Origin: Sporolactobacillus vineae DSM 21990 = SL153
GTDB lineage: Bacteria; Bacillota; Bacilli; Bacillales; Sporolactobacillaceae
NCBI RefSeq assembly: GCF_000377985.1
Contig: NZ_KB899060.1
Location: 1-39,657, forward strand
Length of the DNA: 39,657 bases
Reading direction: 5' to 3'
A program made the position numbers and the translations under genes. Shown here one piece after another: positions 16,099 to 24,063 of the stretch (the first letter of the stretch is position 1; every line of letters starts with the position of its first letter). The notes beneath the pieces were generated by a model. That model saw only the letters and a list, made by a program, of their open reading frames with translations. It ran no database searches and was not told where the DNA came from.

Positions 16099-16851
16099 AT
16101 GATTTTCAAAAAAACTGTCACACGATCCGTCGTTGCAATAGTTATTGTTCTATTAATATCTAATTTAGCTGCATGCGGAAACAATAATAATGATCAGAAC
16201 CAGGCTAAGAAGGCCGTCCATGAAAAAACAGTACAGAGTGCCACAACCGAAAGTAGTAACGGAGCAACAAAAAAAGTCAGAAAGCTAAGTGAAACCAGTT
16301 CAGCAAATAGTTCAAGTACTCCAAACGCGTCAAATACGTCAAGTTCGACAAGTAAATCAAGTCAAAGCAGCGTTCGTCACACTTCTCAGATTCTTATAAG
16401 TTCACCAGCTCAGGCGAGAGCCTGGGTCAAGCAAAAAATTGGCGGCGGTGATAAACATGGTCCATATGTTTATAGCTATATGTCAAACACTGTCGAGTTA
16501 AAAGGAATTAAGGTTTATTGGGTAAAGGGCCCGGGACATGACTATTACGTTGATCGGAAAGGTAATATATATGACGATTCTGCTAATAAGGTTGCTGGTC
16601 CATCCAGTCCGGATGCACCGGTAGTCAAACAAAAGCAGAAAAAGCCGGCAGTAAAGAAAGCACAAAAGAAATATGCTCTAAATAGTGCGGATGAAGCAGT
16701 TGCTGCTCTGAAACATAAGTACGGAGATCAGGGATGGAATGTCATGAGCGGAACTATGGGCATGTCGAATAATCCATCCTGGACCATATCTTCAGCAAAA
16801 GGTCAGACATATGTCATCTATGCGATCGACGGACACGTTGAAAAGCAATAA
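16099..16851 (+). CDS. Lipoprotein with two small C-terminal repeat domains
   Basis: A 250-residue lipoprotein. The signal peptide is MIFKKTVTRSVVAIVIVLLI followed by the lipobox LAAC, so the mature protein is anchored through a diacylglyceryl cysteine at the outer face of the membrane. A low-complexity Ser/Thr/Asn linker follows (about residues 60-95). Two short similar alpha/beta modules come next: SPAQARAWVKQKIG...YVDRKGNIYDD and SADEAVAALKHKYG...YVIYAIDGHVEKQ, resembling PepSY-like or lactobacillary repeat domains. The start at 16099 is chosen for AAAAGGGAGAG upstream and the signal peptide; the frame is open 33 codons further. The function is unknown. Confidence 0.75.
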   Translation: MIFKKTVTRSVVAIVIVLLISNLAACGNNNNDQNQAKKAVHEKTVQSATTESSNGATKKVRKLSETSSANSSSTPNASNTSSSTSKSSQSSVRHTSQILISSPAQARAWVKQKIGGGDKHGPYVYSYMSNTVELKGIKVYWVKGPGHDYYVDRKGNIYDDSANKVAGPSSPDAPVVKQKQKKPAVKKAQKKYALNSADEAVAALKHKYGDQGWNVMSGTMGMSNNPSWTISSAKGQTYVIYAIDGHVEKQ

Positions 16852-17042
16852 TTGATGGATAACAAGTCTAAACCTACTCTACATTCGTATAAGATCTTGT
16901 TTATCCTACTTGAAAGCACTTTTGAATGTCCACCAAGTTTCCTTAATTAGTATGACTGTCATAGACATAATGATCTTATTAAAAATGATGATTGTGATTA
17001 GTTAATGCTGGATTCTGCTAAAGAATATCTGCTAAAGATCAC

Positions 17043-17084
17043 ATATTTAAATTGCGACTTAAATCAATCGGCTGATTTAAATAT
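17043..17084 (+). repeat. Nested, mutually exclusive inverted repeats before the lysine-rich lipoprotein gene
   Basis: ATATTTAAA (17043-17051) can pair with TTTAAATAT (17076-17084). TTAAATCA (17059-17066) can pair with TGATTTAA (17073-17080). The two stems share the 3' arm and cannot form together. The ribosome binding site GAAGGGAG begins within two bases of the 3' arm and the start codon is at 17104. This could be a small 5'UTR switch, or a DNA operator; it is seen, not tested. Confidence 0.45.
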
Positions 17085-17103
17085 TGAAGGGAGCGATGAT
17101 CTT

Positions 17104-17745
17104 ATGTTCAAGCTAAGCATTAATGCATTGAAAAATGTCAAAGTTATCCTTCTCACTTTCGTCATTGCTCTTACTATGATTGGCACATCGGCGTGCAGTC
17201 AGGCAATGAACAGCACAACGAATGCAAATGCCGTTCATCATCCGAAAACGGTGCAAATCCAGACGCATAAGGCCGCAGCCAAAGCGAAGGCCGTCAAAGC
17301 GGCTAAAGCCAAAAAAGCTGCCGCTGCTAAGAAAATTGCGGCAAAGATGTCGAGCAAAAAGGCGACCGTGTCGAAACGGAAGGCGGCGGTAAAAAAGAGC
17401 GCAGCGAAGAAGACGGTGACGGCGCGCACACGCAAAGCCGTTACAAAGCGCAAATCCGTTGCTGTGAAGAAAGCGGTCAAACGCGCACCGGTCGCACCGG
17501 TCAGAACCAGTGTTCATAAGTCCGTTACGCCAACGCGTTATGCAAGGGCCAAGGCACCGGTCAAGAAGGCGCCGGTACGGAAGCCTGTTGCGAAGAAACC
17601 GGCGGCCCATTCTTCGAGCTCGGATACGCAGACGCAGAGTCAGATCAATAGTATTCAGGATGGACTCAATAAATCTGGAACATTGGTTGGAACAGGTAAA
17701 GTTTCAGCTACAGGCGGTACGTATTCTACGTATCTAGTTAAATGA
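17104..17745 (+). CDS. Lysine/alanine-rich lipoprotein with histone-H1-like region
   Basis: A 213-residue protein. The signal sequence (NVKVILLTFVIALTMIG) ends in a lipobox GTSAC. From about residue 55 to 170 the protein is almost only Lys, Ala, Arg, Val and Pro (KAAAKAKAVKAAKAKKAAAA; KKSAAKKTVTARTRKAVTKR), as in histone H1 C-terminal tails or Lys/Ala-rich DNA- or cell-wall-binding tails. The last 45 residues are Ser/Thr/Gln-rich. The start at 17104 is chosen because the lipoprotein signal begins there and GAAGGGAG precedes it. Its position outside the membrane, with very high positive charge, suggests binding to teichoic acids or extracellular DNA; this is inference. Confidence 0.75.
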   Translation: MFKLSINALKNVKVILLTFVIALTMIGTSACSQAMNSTTNANAVHHPKTVQIQTHKAAAKAKAVKAAKAKKAAAAKKIAAKMSSKKATVSKRKAAVKKSAAKKTVTARTRKAVTKRKSVAVKKAVKRAPVAPVRTSVHKSVTPTRYARAKAPVKKAPVRKPVAKKPAAHSSSSDTQTQSQINSIQDGLNKSGTLVGTGKVSATGGTYSTYLVK

Positions 17746-17762
17746 GAGGATGATCGAAAACG

Positions 17763-17882
17763 ATGCTTAAAAAAATCTTAAAAGTCGCACTGGTTTTCAG
17801 TGTCGGCTTTTTTATGTTAGCGTCTGATTTTTATTCAGGTGTTCCAGTTCATCTACTCACTATTGATGGACCGCCAATTTGA
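17763..17882 (+). CDS. Short exported or membrane peptide
   Basis: A 39-residue open frame beginning MLKKILKVALVFSVGFFMLA, preceded by GAGAGGATGA and starting 17 bases after the lysine-rich lipoprotein stop. The N-terminus is a signal-like or transmembrane segment. The tail (SDFYSGVPVHLLTIDGPPI) resembles exported signalling or phr-type peptides only in size. It is the third member of the apparent lipoprotein block. Expression is not shown. Confidence 0.45.
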   Translation: MLKKILKVALVFSVGFFMLASDFYSGVPVHLLTIDGPPI

Positions 17883-17950
17883 CCTTAGAGATGAGGAGCC
17901 AAAGTAAGTTCGTGTCGCCTCCTACTGGCATCTTTCTGAATCAAGCTAAC

Positions 17951-18009
17951 AAAAAAAGCCGCCAGTCCCTGCCCCACAACTTTCGTGAGTCAAATCCTAG
18001 CGGTTTTTT
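17951..18009. terminator. Terminator hairpin between the lipoprotein block and guaA
   Basis: CCGCCAG near 17959-17965 and CTAGCGG near 17997-18003 form a 7-bp stem with a long loop. Seven A residues precede it (U tract for the minus strand, serving guaA) and six T residues follow it (U tract for the plus strand). The minus-strand form pairs better (G-U wobble), so it probably ends the guaA transcript. Confidence 0.6.
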
Positions 18010-18099
18010 GTGGAGGGAGAACCCTTTATGTCCCTACCAAATTGTATCTTCTCAAAATGCTGTCAAATTAACATTCTAGCCTCAATTAACAAGCTAATT

Positions 18100-19641
18100 T
18101 TATTCCCACTCAATCGTTGCCGGCGGTTTGGAAGTCACATCATACACAATCCGGTTGACGTGCTCCACTTCATTGACGATCCGGTTGGAGATCTTTTCAA
18201 GGACATCCCACGGGATCCGTGCCCAGTCGGAGGTCATGCCGTCGATCGATGTGACGGCGCGGATGCCGACGCAGTAGGCGTAGGTCCGGCCGTCGCCCAT
18301 GACGCCGACGCTGCGGAAGTTCGGCAGGACAGTGAAGTACTGCCAGATGTCGCGGTCGAGGCCGGCGTTCTTGATCTCTTCGCGGAGAATGGCGTCGGAT
18401 TCGCGGACGATCGCCAGTTTGTCTTCCGTCACCGCGCCAAGCACGCGGATGCCGAGGCCTGGTCCCGGGAACGGCTGGCGCCAGACGATGTCGTCCGGCA
18501 GGCCGAGTTCTTTCCCGAGCTGGCGCACTTCGTCTTTAAACAGCCGGCGCAGCGGTTCGATCAGTTTGAATTTCATGTCTTTCGGCAGGCCGCCGACATT
18601 GTGATGCGACTTGATCGTCTGTGAGGAACCGCCCGCACCGCTTTCGACAACATCGGTATAAAGTGTTCCCTGGACAAGATAGGAGATATCTTTGAGCTTA
18701 TCCGCTTCTTCCTGGAAGACGTAGATAAACTCGTTGCCGATGATTTTCCGCTTCTTTTCCGGATCGGCGACGTTCTCCAGCTTGTCAAGGAAACGCTTCT
18801 TGGCGTCGACAAAGATGAAATTCATATGGAACTGGTTGCGGAACGTCTCGACAACGCCTTCCGCCTCGCCTTTGCGCAGCAACCCGTGATCGACGAACAC
18901 GCAGGTCAGCTGATCGCCGATCGCTTTATGCACCAGCGCCGCCGCAACGGCGGAATCGACCCCGCCGCTCAATGCGCACAGTACCTTCTGGCTGCCGACT
19001 TTCTCCCGGATCTGCTCCACCTGCTGGTCAATAAAGTGCGCCATCGACCAGTCCTTTTCCGCTTTACATATGGAGAAAACGAAATTTTTCAGCAGATCAT
19101 TGCCGTACTTTGTATTCCGGACTTCCGGATGATACTGTACGCCGTACAGCTTCTTCGCGACATTGCTCATCGCCGCAACCGGACAGGATTCACTCGTCGC
19201 TTCAATCTTGAAGCCTTCCGGCGGCGCCTTGACCAGGTCGCCGTGGCTCATCCAGACCGACTGGGTGGCCGGCTGATCCTGATACAGTGCACTGTCCTTA
19301 TCCGCATGGATATCCGCTTTTCCGTATTCGCGGTGCGCCGCGTGCGCCACGTCGGCACCGAATTGCAGGCTCATCAGCTGCATGCCGTAACAGATCCCGA
19401 GAATCGGAATGCCGAGTTCATAAATTTTCGGGTCGACTTTCGGCGCGCCGTCATCATAGACGCTGCTTGGCCCACCCGAGAAGATAATGCCCAGCGGCTT
19501 TTTTTCCTTAACTTGTTCCGCCGTCAGCGTGTTCGGCAGCAGTTCGCTGTAAACGCCCTGATCGCGGACACGCCTGGCAATCAGCTGATTATACTGCCCG
19601 CCGAAATCCATGACCATGATAAAATTTTTCGGTTGTCCCAT
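18100..19641 (-). CDS. guaA: GMP synthase (glutamine-hydrolysing)
   Basis: A 513-residue GMP synthetase, which converts XMP, glutamine and ATP to GMP. The N-terminal class I amidotransferase domain has the nucleophile motif GICYGMQLM and the YHPE histidine motif. The ATP pyrophosphatase domain carries the P-loop [15 protein letters not shown]. The C-terminal dimerisation domain ends with [11 protein letters not shown], the conserved terminus. Length equals the usual 513-525. It is single, with a terminator downstream and the antiporter genes upstream. No purine riboswitch was found in the 160 bases before the start. Confidence 0.98.
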   Translation of the reverse strand: MGQPKNFIMVMDFGGQYNQLIARRVRDQGVYSELLPNTLTAEQVKEKKPLGIIFSGGPSSVYDDGAPKVDPKIYELGIPILGICYGMQLMSLQFGADVAHAAHREYGKADIHADKDSALYQDQPATQSVWMSHGDLVKAPPEGFKIEATSESCPVAAMSNVAKKLYGVQYHPEVRNTKYGNDLLKNFVFSICKAEKDWSMAHFIDQQVEQIREKVGSQKVLCALSGGVDSAVAAALVHKAIGDQLTCVFVDHGLLRKGEAEGVVETFRNQFHMNFIFVDAKKRFLDKLENVADPEKKRKIIGNEFIYVFQEEADKLKDISYLVQGTLYTDVVESGAGGSSQTIKSHHNVGGLPKDMKFKLIEPLRRLFKDEVRQLGKELGLPDDIVWRQPFPGPGLGIRVLGAVTEDKLAIVRESDAILREEIKNAGLDRDIWQYFTVLPNFRSVGVMGDGRTYAYCVGIRAVTSIDGMTSDWARIPWDVLEKISNRIVNEVEHVNRIVYDVTSKPPATIEWE

Positions 19642-19690
19642 TTTTCCGCGTGCACCCCGTTCTTTTTTATTCTCCCTGACTCATCTAATA

Positions 19691-19727
19691 GAAAAGCAGG
19701 ATGCTCTCTGGAAGCGTCCTGTCTGTA
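19691..19727 (-). terminator. Weak terminator after the first antiporter gene
   Basis: CAGGATGC (19697-19704) and GCGTCCTG (19714-19721) form an 8-bp stem with one imperfect pair. On the minus strand it is followed by CTTTTCTATT. It lies between the antiporter stop (19802) and the guaA start (19641). The weak U run makes the call tentative. Confidence 0.35.
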
Positions 19728-19801
19728 TCTTAACGTCCATGTCGCTCAATTCCTTAACTACGTTCTTTATTTTATCAATCCCGCCATTCTTCGGCAACCT
19801 G

Positions 19802-21082
19802 TTACAATAAATACCTGAAATAGACATAGACAGTGGAAATAACCAGCGACAGGAGCATGACCGGCAAACCGATTTTCATAAAGCCGATAAACGTAATCGG
19901 ATGGCCTTCTTTCCCGGACAGTCCGGCAACAACCAGATTAGCGCTCGCACCGATGAGCAGCCCGTTTCCGCCCAGGCAGGCGCCGAGCGACAGGCTCCAC
20001 CACAGCGGTTCCAGATTGCTGATGCCCATCTGGCCCATATCTTTAATGAGCGGAATCATCGTCGCGACAAACGGAATATTGTCGACAAAGGAAGACGCAA
20101 ACGCGCTCAGCCAGAGAACGAGAAAAGTGGTTGGGACGAGCCTGCCGCCGGTCAGGGCAAGCGCACCCTGAGCGATCCAGGTAATCACCCCCGCCTGCAC
20201 AAGCCCGCCGACAAGAACGAACAAACCGACAAAGAAAAAAATTGTCGGCCATTCCACGTCCGAGAGTGCCTTTTCCATATACGGTTCGCCGGTCATCAGG
20301 AGAAGCAGGAAGGCGCCGGCCAGAGCGATCGTTGCTGTCCCGACACCGAGCGTCTGATGCACAAAAAAGCCGGCAACCGTCAGCACTAATACGGACAGCG
20401 ACTTGATCAGAAGCACCTTGTCATCAATCTCATCGAACGGATTCAGTGCGGCAAGACGTTCACGGGCATCCTTGTGTCCCCTGAGACTTTTTCGATAGAG
20501 GAAGCACAGCAATAAGAGCGTGGCGACCGTGACCATCAGAATGACTGGTGTCAGATTGGTGATAAAATCGATAAAGCTCAGGTCTTTAACTGCACTGCCG
20601 ATCATGATGTTCGGCGGATCGCCGATCATCGTCGCCGTTCCGCCGATATTGGCCATAAATATTTCCGACATCAGGAAAGGTATGGGGGTAATATCCAGCT
20701 GTCTTGCAATACTGAACGTCACGGGAACCATGAGCAGCACAGTCGTGACATTATCCAAAAAGGCAGACCCTGTTGCTGTAATCAGCGATAAAACAATAAG
20801 TAGGGCAAGCGGGCGTCCGCCGACACTTTTTGCCGCCCAGATCGAAATAAGCCGGAAGAGACCGGTCCGCGAGGTCACTGAGACAATGATCATCATGCCG
20901 ATCAAGAGCCCGAGTGTGTTGAAGTCGATGTACCGGATCGCCTCCGTCTGATCAACGACGCCGAGAAAGATCAGTGCTGTTCCACCAAGAATCGCAATAA
21001 TCGTCCGGTGCACCGTTTCTGATATGATGAAACCATAGCTGAGAATAAATACCGTGATCGCCCAAAAGGCTTCCCTTTCCAA
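19802..21082 (-). CDS. ArsB/NhaD-type anion or sodium/proton antiporter (copy 1)
   Basis: A 426-residue permease of the ion transporter superfamily with about 11-12 transmembrane helices. It starts EREAFWAITVFILSYGFIIS and has the repeated family segments FLDNVTTVLLMVPVTFSIAR, ANIGGTATMIGDPPNIMIGS, SFVDNIPFVATMIPLIKDMG and ACLGGNGLLIGASANLVVAG. The paired DN(V/I)T/P and GDPPN motifs are typical of NhaD/ArsB-like carriers; whether Na+, organic anion or arsenite is the substrate cannot be decided. The start is TTG 21082, chosen because length and alignment equal the neighbouring paralog. It sits directly upstream of guaA on the same strand. Confidence 0.88.
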   Translation of the reverse strand: MEREAFWAITVFILSYGFIISETVHRTIIAILGGTALIFLGVVDQTEAIRYIDFNTLGLLIGMMIIVSVTSRTGLFRLISIWAAKSVGGRPLALLIVLSLITATGSAFLDNVTTVLLMVPVTFSIARQLDITPIPFLMSEIFMANIGGTATMIGDPPNIMIGSAVKDLSFIDFITNLTPVILMVTVATLLLLCFLYRKSLRGHKDARERLAALNPFDEIDDKVLLIKSLSVLVLTVAGFFVHQTLGVGTATIALAGAFLLLLMTGEPYMEKALSDVEWPTIFFFVGLFVLVGGLVQAGVITWIAQGALALTGGRLVPTTFLVLWLSAFASSFVDNIPFVATMIPLIKDMGQMGISNLEPLWWSLSLGACLGGNGLLIGASANLVVAGLSGKEGHPITFIGFMKIGLPVMLLSLVISTVYVYFRYLL

Positions 21083-21154
21083 CAGTCAACCGACCCTTCA
21101 GAATATGCTATTTCTTCAAAACGGATAGAATAGAAACCGGCACTATCCCAGAAA

Positions 21155-21442
21155 TCAGTGTCCCTGCCAGGCAACGGATAAAAGCAGCTGGAGCTGAAAC
21201 AGGTGAACCACAAAGGGGACATAAACATCCCGTCTCACGATCACCTGATACTCATGATCTTGTCGCGAATAGAACAGGATGTCCGTATACACTTTATCGT
21301 CCTCAAAAAAGGCCCTCAGTTTGCGCAAACGATCCAAGGCTTCATTCGTTTTCGTATGGATTAAAAATTCACAGTCTTGTCCGTTTCTTTTCTCCGTTAA
21401 GGAGATCATTTCCTCATTCACTTTGAAGGACAAATGATTCAT
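21155..21442 (-). CDS. Hypothetical small protein between the antiporter paralogs
   Basis: A 95-residue protein with no recognised family. It begins MNHLSFKVNEEMISLTEKRN and ends with a hydrophobic, aromatic-rich stretch (YVPFVVHLFQLQLLLSVAWQ). It could be an alpha/beta protein of about 80 residues plus a hydrophobic tail. The start at 21442 has GGGGGTGAAG upstream. It lies between two copies of the antiporter on the same strand, 72 bases before copy 1 and 34 bases after copy 2, and may be cotranscribed with them. Confidence 0.6.
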   Translation of the reverse strand: MNHLSFKVNEEMISLTEKRNGQDCEFLIHTKTNEALDRLRKLRAFFEDDKVYTDILFYSRQDHEYQVIVRRDVYVPFVVHLFQLQLLLSVAWQGH

Positions 21443-21476
21443 TTGCTTCACCCCCGTTTTCAACAACCAAAACTTA

Positions 21477-22757
21477 TCACAGCAGATAGCGCAAATAAAT
21501 ATAACTCATGGCTAGAGTCACCGAGATCACCATAACCAGCAGGCCGATGCCCATGTACCGGACAAATGAGATCGTGTGCCCTTCCCTGCCGGCAAGTCCG
21601 GCAACGAGCAGATTGGCGCTCGCACCGATCAGCGTCCCGTTGCCGCCGAGACAGGCACCGAGTGCCAGACTCCACCAGAGCGGTTCCAGATTGGTGATCC
21701 CCATCTGGCCCATATCTTTAATGAGCGGAATCATCGTGGCAACAAACGGAATATTGTCGACGAATGCTGAGGCCATGGCGCTTAGCCATAAGACGAGAAA
21801 CGATGTTTTCCTCAGGTCGCCGCCGGTGAACGCGATCGCTGCCTCTGCCAACTGGCGCATCACGCCGGTTTCGATTAAACCGCTGACTAACACGAATAAA
21901 CCGAGAAAGAAGAAAATCGTCGGCCATTCAACAGCACTCAGCGCTCGCTCCAGAACTTTTTTCCCGGTCAGCAGCAGCAGAACGAAGGCGCCGCCAAGGG
22001 CAATTGTCGCCGACTCGACATGGATGAACTGATGGATAAAGAAGCCGAAGATCGTCAGACATAGGATAGAGACGGATTTGATCATCATCAGGCGATCCGT
22101 TAATTCGCTCTTTTCATCAAGCCTAAGCAGCTCTTTCTGGACGGCCGCGGTGGTATGCAGGCGCTTGCGGTAGATCAGGATCAGGAGCAACAGGATGAGC
22201 ACACTGATCAGCAGCACAATGGGCGCCAGATGGACGATGAAATCCATAAAGCCGAGCCCGGGAACACTGCTTCCGATCATGATGTTCGGCGGATCGCCGA
22301 TCATCGTCGCGGTGCCGCCGATATTAGCCATGAGGATCTCCGTGATCAGATAAGGGACCGGATCCAGTTTCAGCAATCGGGTCATACTGAACGTGATCGG
22401 CACCACCAGCAGAACCGTTGTGACATTGTCCAGAAAAGCGGAGCCGACCGCCGTCATGACGGCGAGTACGATGAGCAGCGGGACTGGTCTGCCCTTTACT
22501 TTCTTCCCCGCCCATACCGCAATGTACTTGAATAATCCGGTTTCAGAGGTCACGGAAACCATGATCATCATCCCAATAAGCAGGCCCAGCGTATTAAAAT
22601 CGACATGTTCCAGGGCCTGATGCTGGCTGACAATGCCTGAGAAAATCATCAGGGCACCGCCGATCATCGCAATGATTGTTCGATGAATTTTTTCGGAAAT
22701 AATCAGGCCATAAGCGATAATAAAAATGACAATGGCCATATATGCCCCGTTTCCCAT
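21477..22757 (-). CDS. ArsB/NhaD-type antiporter (copy 2)
   Basis: A 426-residue paralog of the 19802-21082 gene, with the same motifs: FLDNVTTVLLVVPITFSMTR, ANIGGTATMIGDPPNIMIGS, FVDNIPFVATMIPLIKDMGQ and ACLGGNGTLIGASANLLVAG. The two proteins align without large gaps, so this is a tandem duplication with divergence. The start at 22757 is chosen because AAAGGA precedes it and it gives the same length as the paralog. The frame is open 31 codons further up to a GTG at 22850, but that stretch overlaps a terminator-like hairpin and is better read as mRNA leader. Substrate uncertain (Na+/H+ or anion). Confidence 0.88.
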   Translation of the reverse strand: MGNGAYMAIVIFIIAYGLIISEKIHRTIIAMIGGALMIFSGIVSQHQALEHVDFNTLGLLIGMMIMVSVTSETGLFKYIAVWAGKKVKGRPVPLLIVLAVMTAVGSAFLDNVTTVLLVVPITFSMTRLLKLDPVPYLITEILMANIGGTATMIGDPPNIMIGSSVPGLGFMDFIVHLAPIVLLISVLILLLLILIYRKRLHTTAAVQKELLRLDEKSELTDRLMMIKSVSILCLTIFGFFIHQFIHVESATIALGGAFVLLLLTGKKVLERALSAVEWPTIFFFLGLFVLVSGLIETGVMRQLAEAAIAFTGGDLRKTSFLVLWLSAMASAFVDNIPFVATMIPLIKDMGQMGITNLEPLWWSLALGACLGGNGTLIGASANLLVAGLAGREGHTISFVRYMGIGLLVMVISVTLAMSYIYLRYLL

Positions 22758-22805
22758 CCAGTCCCGTCCTTTATAAGTGTTTTCAAAACCTCCAAAAAAC
22801 AAAAA

Positions 22806-22826
22806 GAGCCCCTTGTTGACAGGCTC
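22806..22826 (-). promoter_or_regulatory. Terminator-like hairpin in the leader of antiporter copy 2
   Basis: On the minus strand GAGCC (plus 22822-22826) and GGCTC (plus 22806-22810) form a 5-bp GC stem followed by TTTTTGTTTTTT. It lies between the promoter at 22867-22896 and the start codon at 22757, so it could act as an attenuator. The stem is short and no antiterminator partner has been established. Confidence 0.4.
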
Positions 22827-22866
22827 CACCAGTTTTTCCGTATTATTCACTTGACTTCCTTATCTG

Positions 22867-22896
22867 AGCATACCGGCAATACAAGCCTGTTGTCAA
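22867..22896 (-). promoter_or_regulatory. Sigma-A-like promoter of antiporter copy 2
   Basis: On the minus strand TTGACA (plus 22891-22896) and TATGCT (plus 22867-22872) are 18 bases apart. The position implies a leader of about 100 bases before the start codon at 22757. Confidence 0.55.
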
Positions 22897-22936
22897 GAAG
22901 TTTCTTCATACTGTCGCCGCAAGCCGCTCAGCGGCA

Positions 22937-22965
22937 AAAAAAAGAGCAGTCCGTTTCCGAACTGC
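22937..22965 (-). terminator. Orphan intrinsic terminator upstream of the antiporter promoter
   Basis: On the minus strand GCAGTTCG-GAAA-CGGACTGC is an 8-bp stem with one wobble and a GNRA-type loop, followed by CTC and nine U residues. A second small hairpin GCCGC-TGA-GCGGC follows. No minus-strand gene lies upstream to explain it, so it may end an unannotated small RNA or a leader transcript. Confidence 0.6.
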
Positions 22966-23151
22966 CTGATACAAGATAAGGGGGGAAAGCATTCATACTT
23001 TAACCATAATTAAGTATAGGACAGGTTTATTTGAAAACGTGCAATCCGGCAAAACTTTGACATTTGCTGAAAAAATCTCATGATTCAGGAGCCAGTAAAG
23101 TTTTCGTATTTTTCCGTCATTAACGGTAAAATAAAAGCGGAGGCGTAGCCG

Positions 23152-23445
23152 ATGAAAATCATCCATGCAACTTTTACTGTTAAACCAGACTTCAGAGAAA
23201 TATTTCTTTCCGAGACCGTTCCGCTCATTGCCGGGTCGCAGATGGAGCCGGGCAACCTGAGCTATCACCTTTATCAGGAAATCACTGACCCGGACATGTT
23301 CATCATGGTCGAAGAATGGAAAGATCAGCAGGCCGTCGATATGCATCACCAGGCACCCTATTTTACCCGGTTCAACGTCCGCACGGAGAGCTTCTTCTGT
23401 GAACCGACTCAGGTGTCCGTTTTCGATGCGGAGAAAAACAGCTGA
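23152..23445 (+). CDS. ABM-family (antibiotic biosynthesis monooxygenase-like) protein
   Basis: A 97-residue dimeric alpha+beta-barrel protein. The pattern MKIIHATFTVKPDFREIFLS, EPGNLSYHLYQEITDPDMFI, EEWKDQQAVDMHHQAPYFTR is typical of ABM-domain proteins (YgiN/LsrG-like quinol monooxygenases). Reactions in the family vary, from quinol oxidation to haem degradation; none can be assigned here. The start has GGAGGCG upstream. It is the first gene of the plus-strand block that leads into the NHEJ genes and is 18 bases from the next start. Confidence 0.85.
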   Translation: MKIIHATFTVKPDFREIFLSETVPLIAGSQMEPGNLSYHLYQEITDPDMFIMVEEWKDQQAVDMHHQAPYFTRFNVRTESFFCEPTQVSVFDAEKNS

Positions 23446-23463
23446 TCAGAGAAGAGGGAGCAC

Positions 23464-24063
23464 ATGTGGTTCACTGAATCCGAATGCATCCATGCGATGA
23501 AAATCGCCTCCGAATACCTCAGTTTCTCGTTTACGCGCAACGAGTATACCCGCTGGCAGCGCCGCCACAAAGAATATCCGACCGCCGCGCAAATTGCCCA
23601 GCGGCTGCACGGATTCAATGAGGCCAAGGTTCAGGCCGGACTGATTCCCCACGCAACGATTGAGACGTCAAGGCTCTTCTCCGACGATCAGCTGATCCGG
23701 ACACTGCGGCGCTACCAGCGAGAAATCGGCGATCCGTTCACTGCGCAGGCGTACGAAGTGTGGCGTCAGAAGCAGACGAAAGCGCCGTCGGTCAGCACAC
23801 TCCGCAAGCGTTTCGGCAGCATTGCCGAAATCCGGAAGCGGCTGGCCCTGCCGCCGGCTGAGGACGTGCTGCTTGATTCCGATGAAAAATGGCTCGGACC
23901 ACTTGCCGGATTTATCGCATCCCGGCTGAGTCCCGCCGCCTATCAGGACTGGGCTGCGGCCCATCAGGCGCCGTCGATCGATGAACTCAGGCGCTATGCC
24001 GGCAGCTATGACAGCGCCCTGGCCGAAGCGATCGAGCGGTTTCTGCAGCAACTGAAGGAGTGA
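23464..24063 (+). CDS. Homing-endonuclease-associated-repeat protein
   Basis: A 199-residue protein made of three copies of the helical repeat YxxWRxxxxxxPSxxxLxxRFGSxxEA: about residues 22-62 (FTRNEYTRWQRR...GFNEAKVQAGL), 73-122 (AYEVWRQKQTKAPSVSTLRK, RFGSIAEIRKRLAL) and 145-190 (YQDWAAAHQAPSIDELRRYA). The repeat is a DNA-binding module first described next to HNH/homing endonucleases, but there is no nuclease domain here. The gene lies directly upstream of ku, ligD-ligase and ligD-polymerase, so a DNA-end-related role is possible; this is inference. Confidence 0.75.
   Translation: MWFTESECIHAMKIASEYLSFSFTRNEYTRWQRRHKEYPTAAQIAQRLHGFNEAKVQAGLIPHATIETSRLFSDDQLIRTLRRYQREIGDPFTAQAYEVWRQKQTKAPSVSTLRKRFGSIAEIRKRLALPPAEDVLLDSDEKWLGPLAGFIASRLSPAAYQDWAAAHQAPSIDELRRYAGSYDSALAEAIERFLQQLKE

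Noticed and set aside
18826-19818. A 330-codon plus-strand frame opposite guaA
   Set aside because: It is the antisense shadow of the guaA gene; GMP synthase motifs are on the minus strand and no ribosome site or family fits the plus frame.
22758-22850. N-terminal extension of antiporter copy 2 from GTG 22850
   Set aside because: It contains a terminator-like stem and makes the protein longer than its paralog; ATG 22757 with AAAGGA gives the same 426 residues.
23031-23045. A cre site before the ABM gene (TTGAAAACG...)
   Set aside because: Only the left half fits the consensus; three positions on the right fail.
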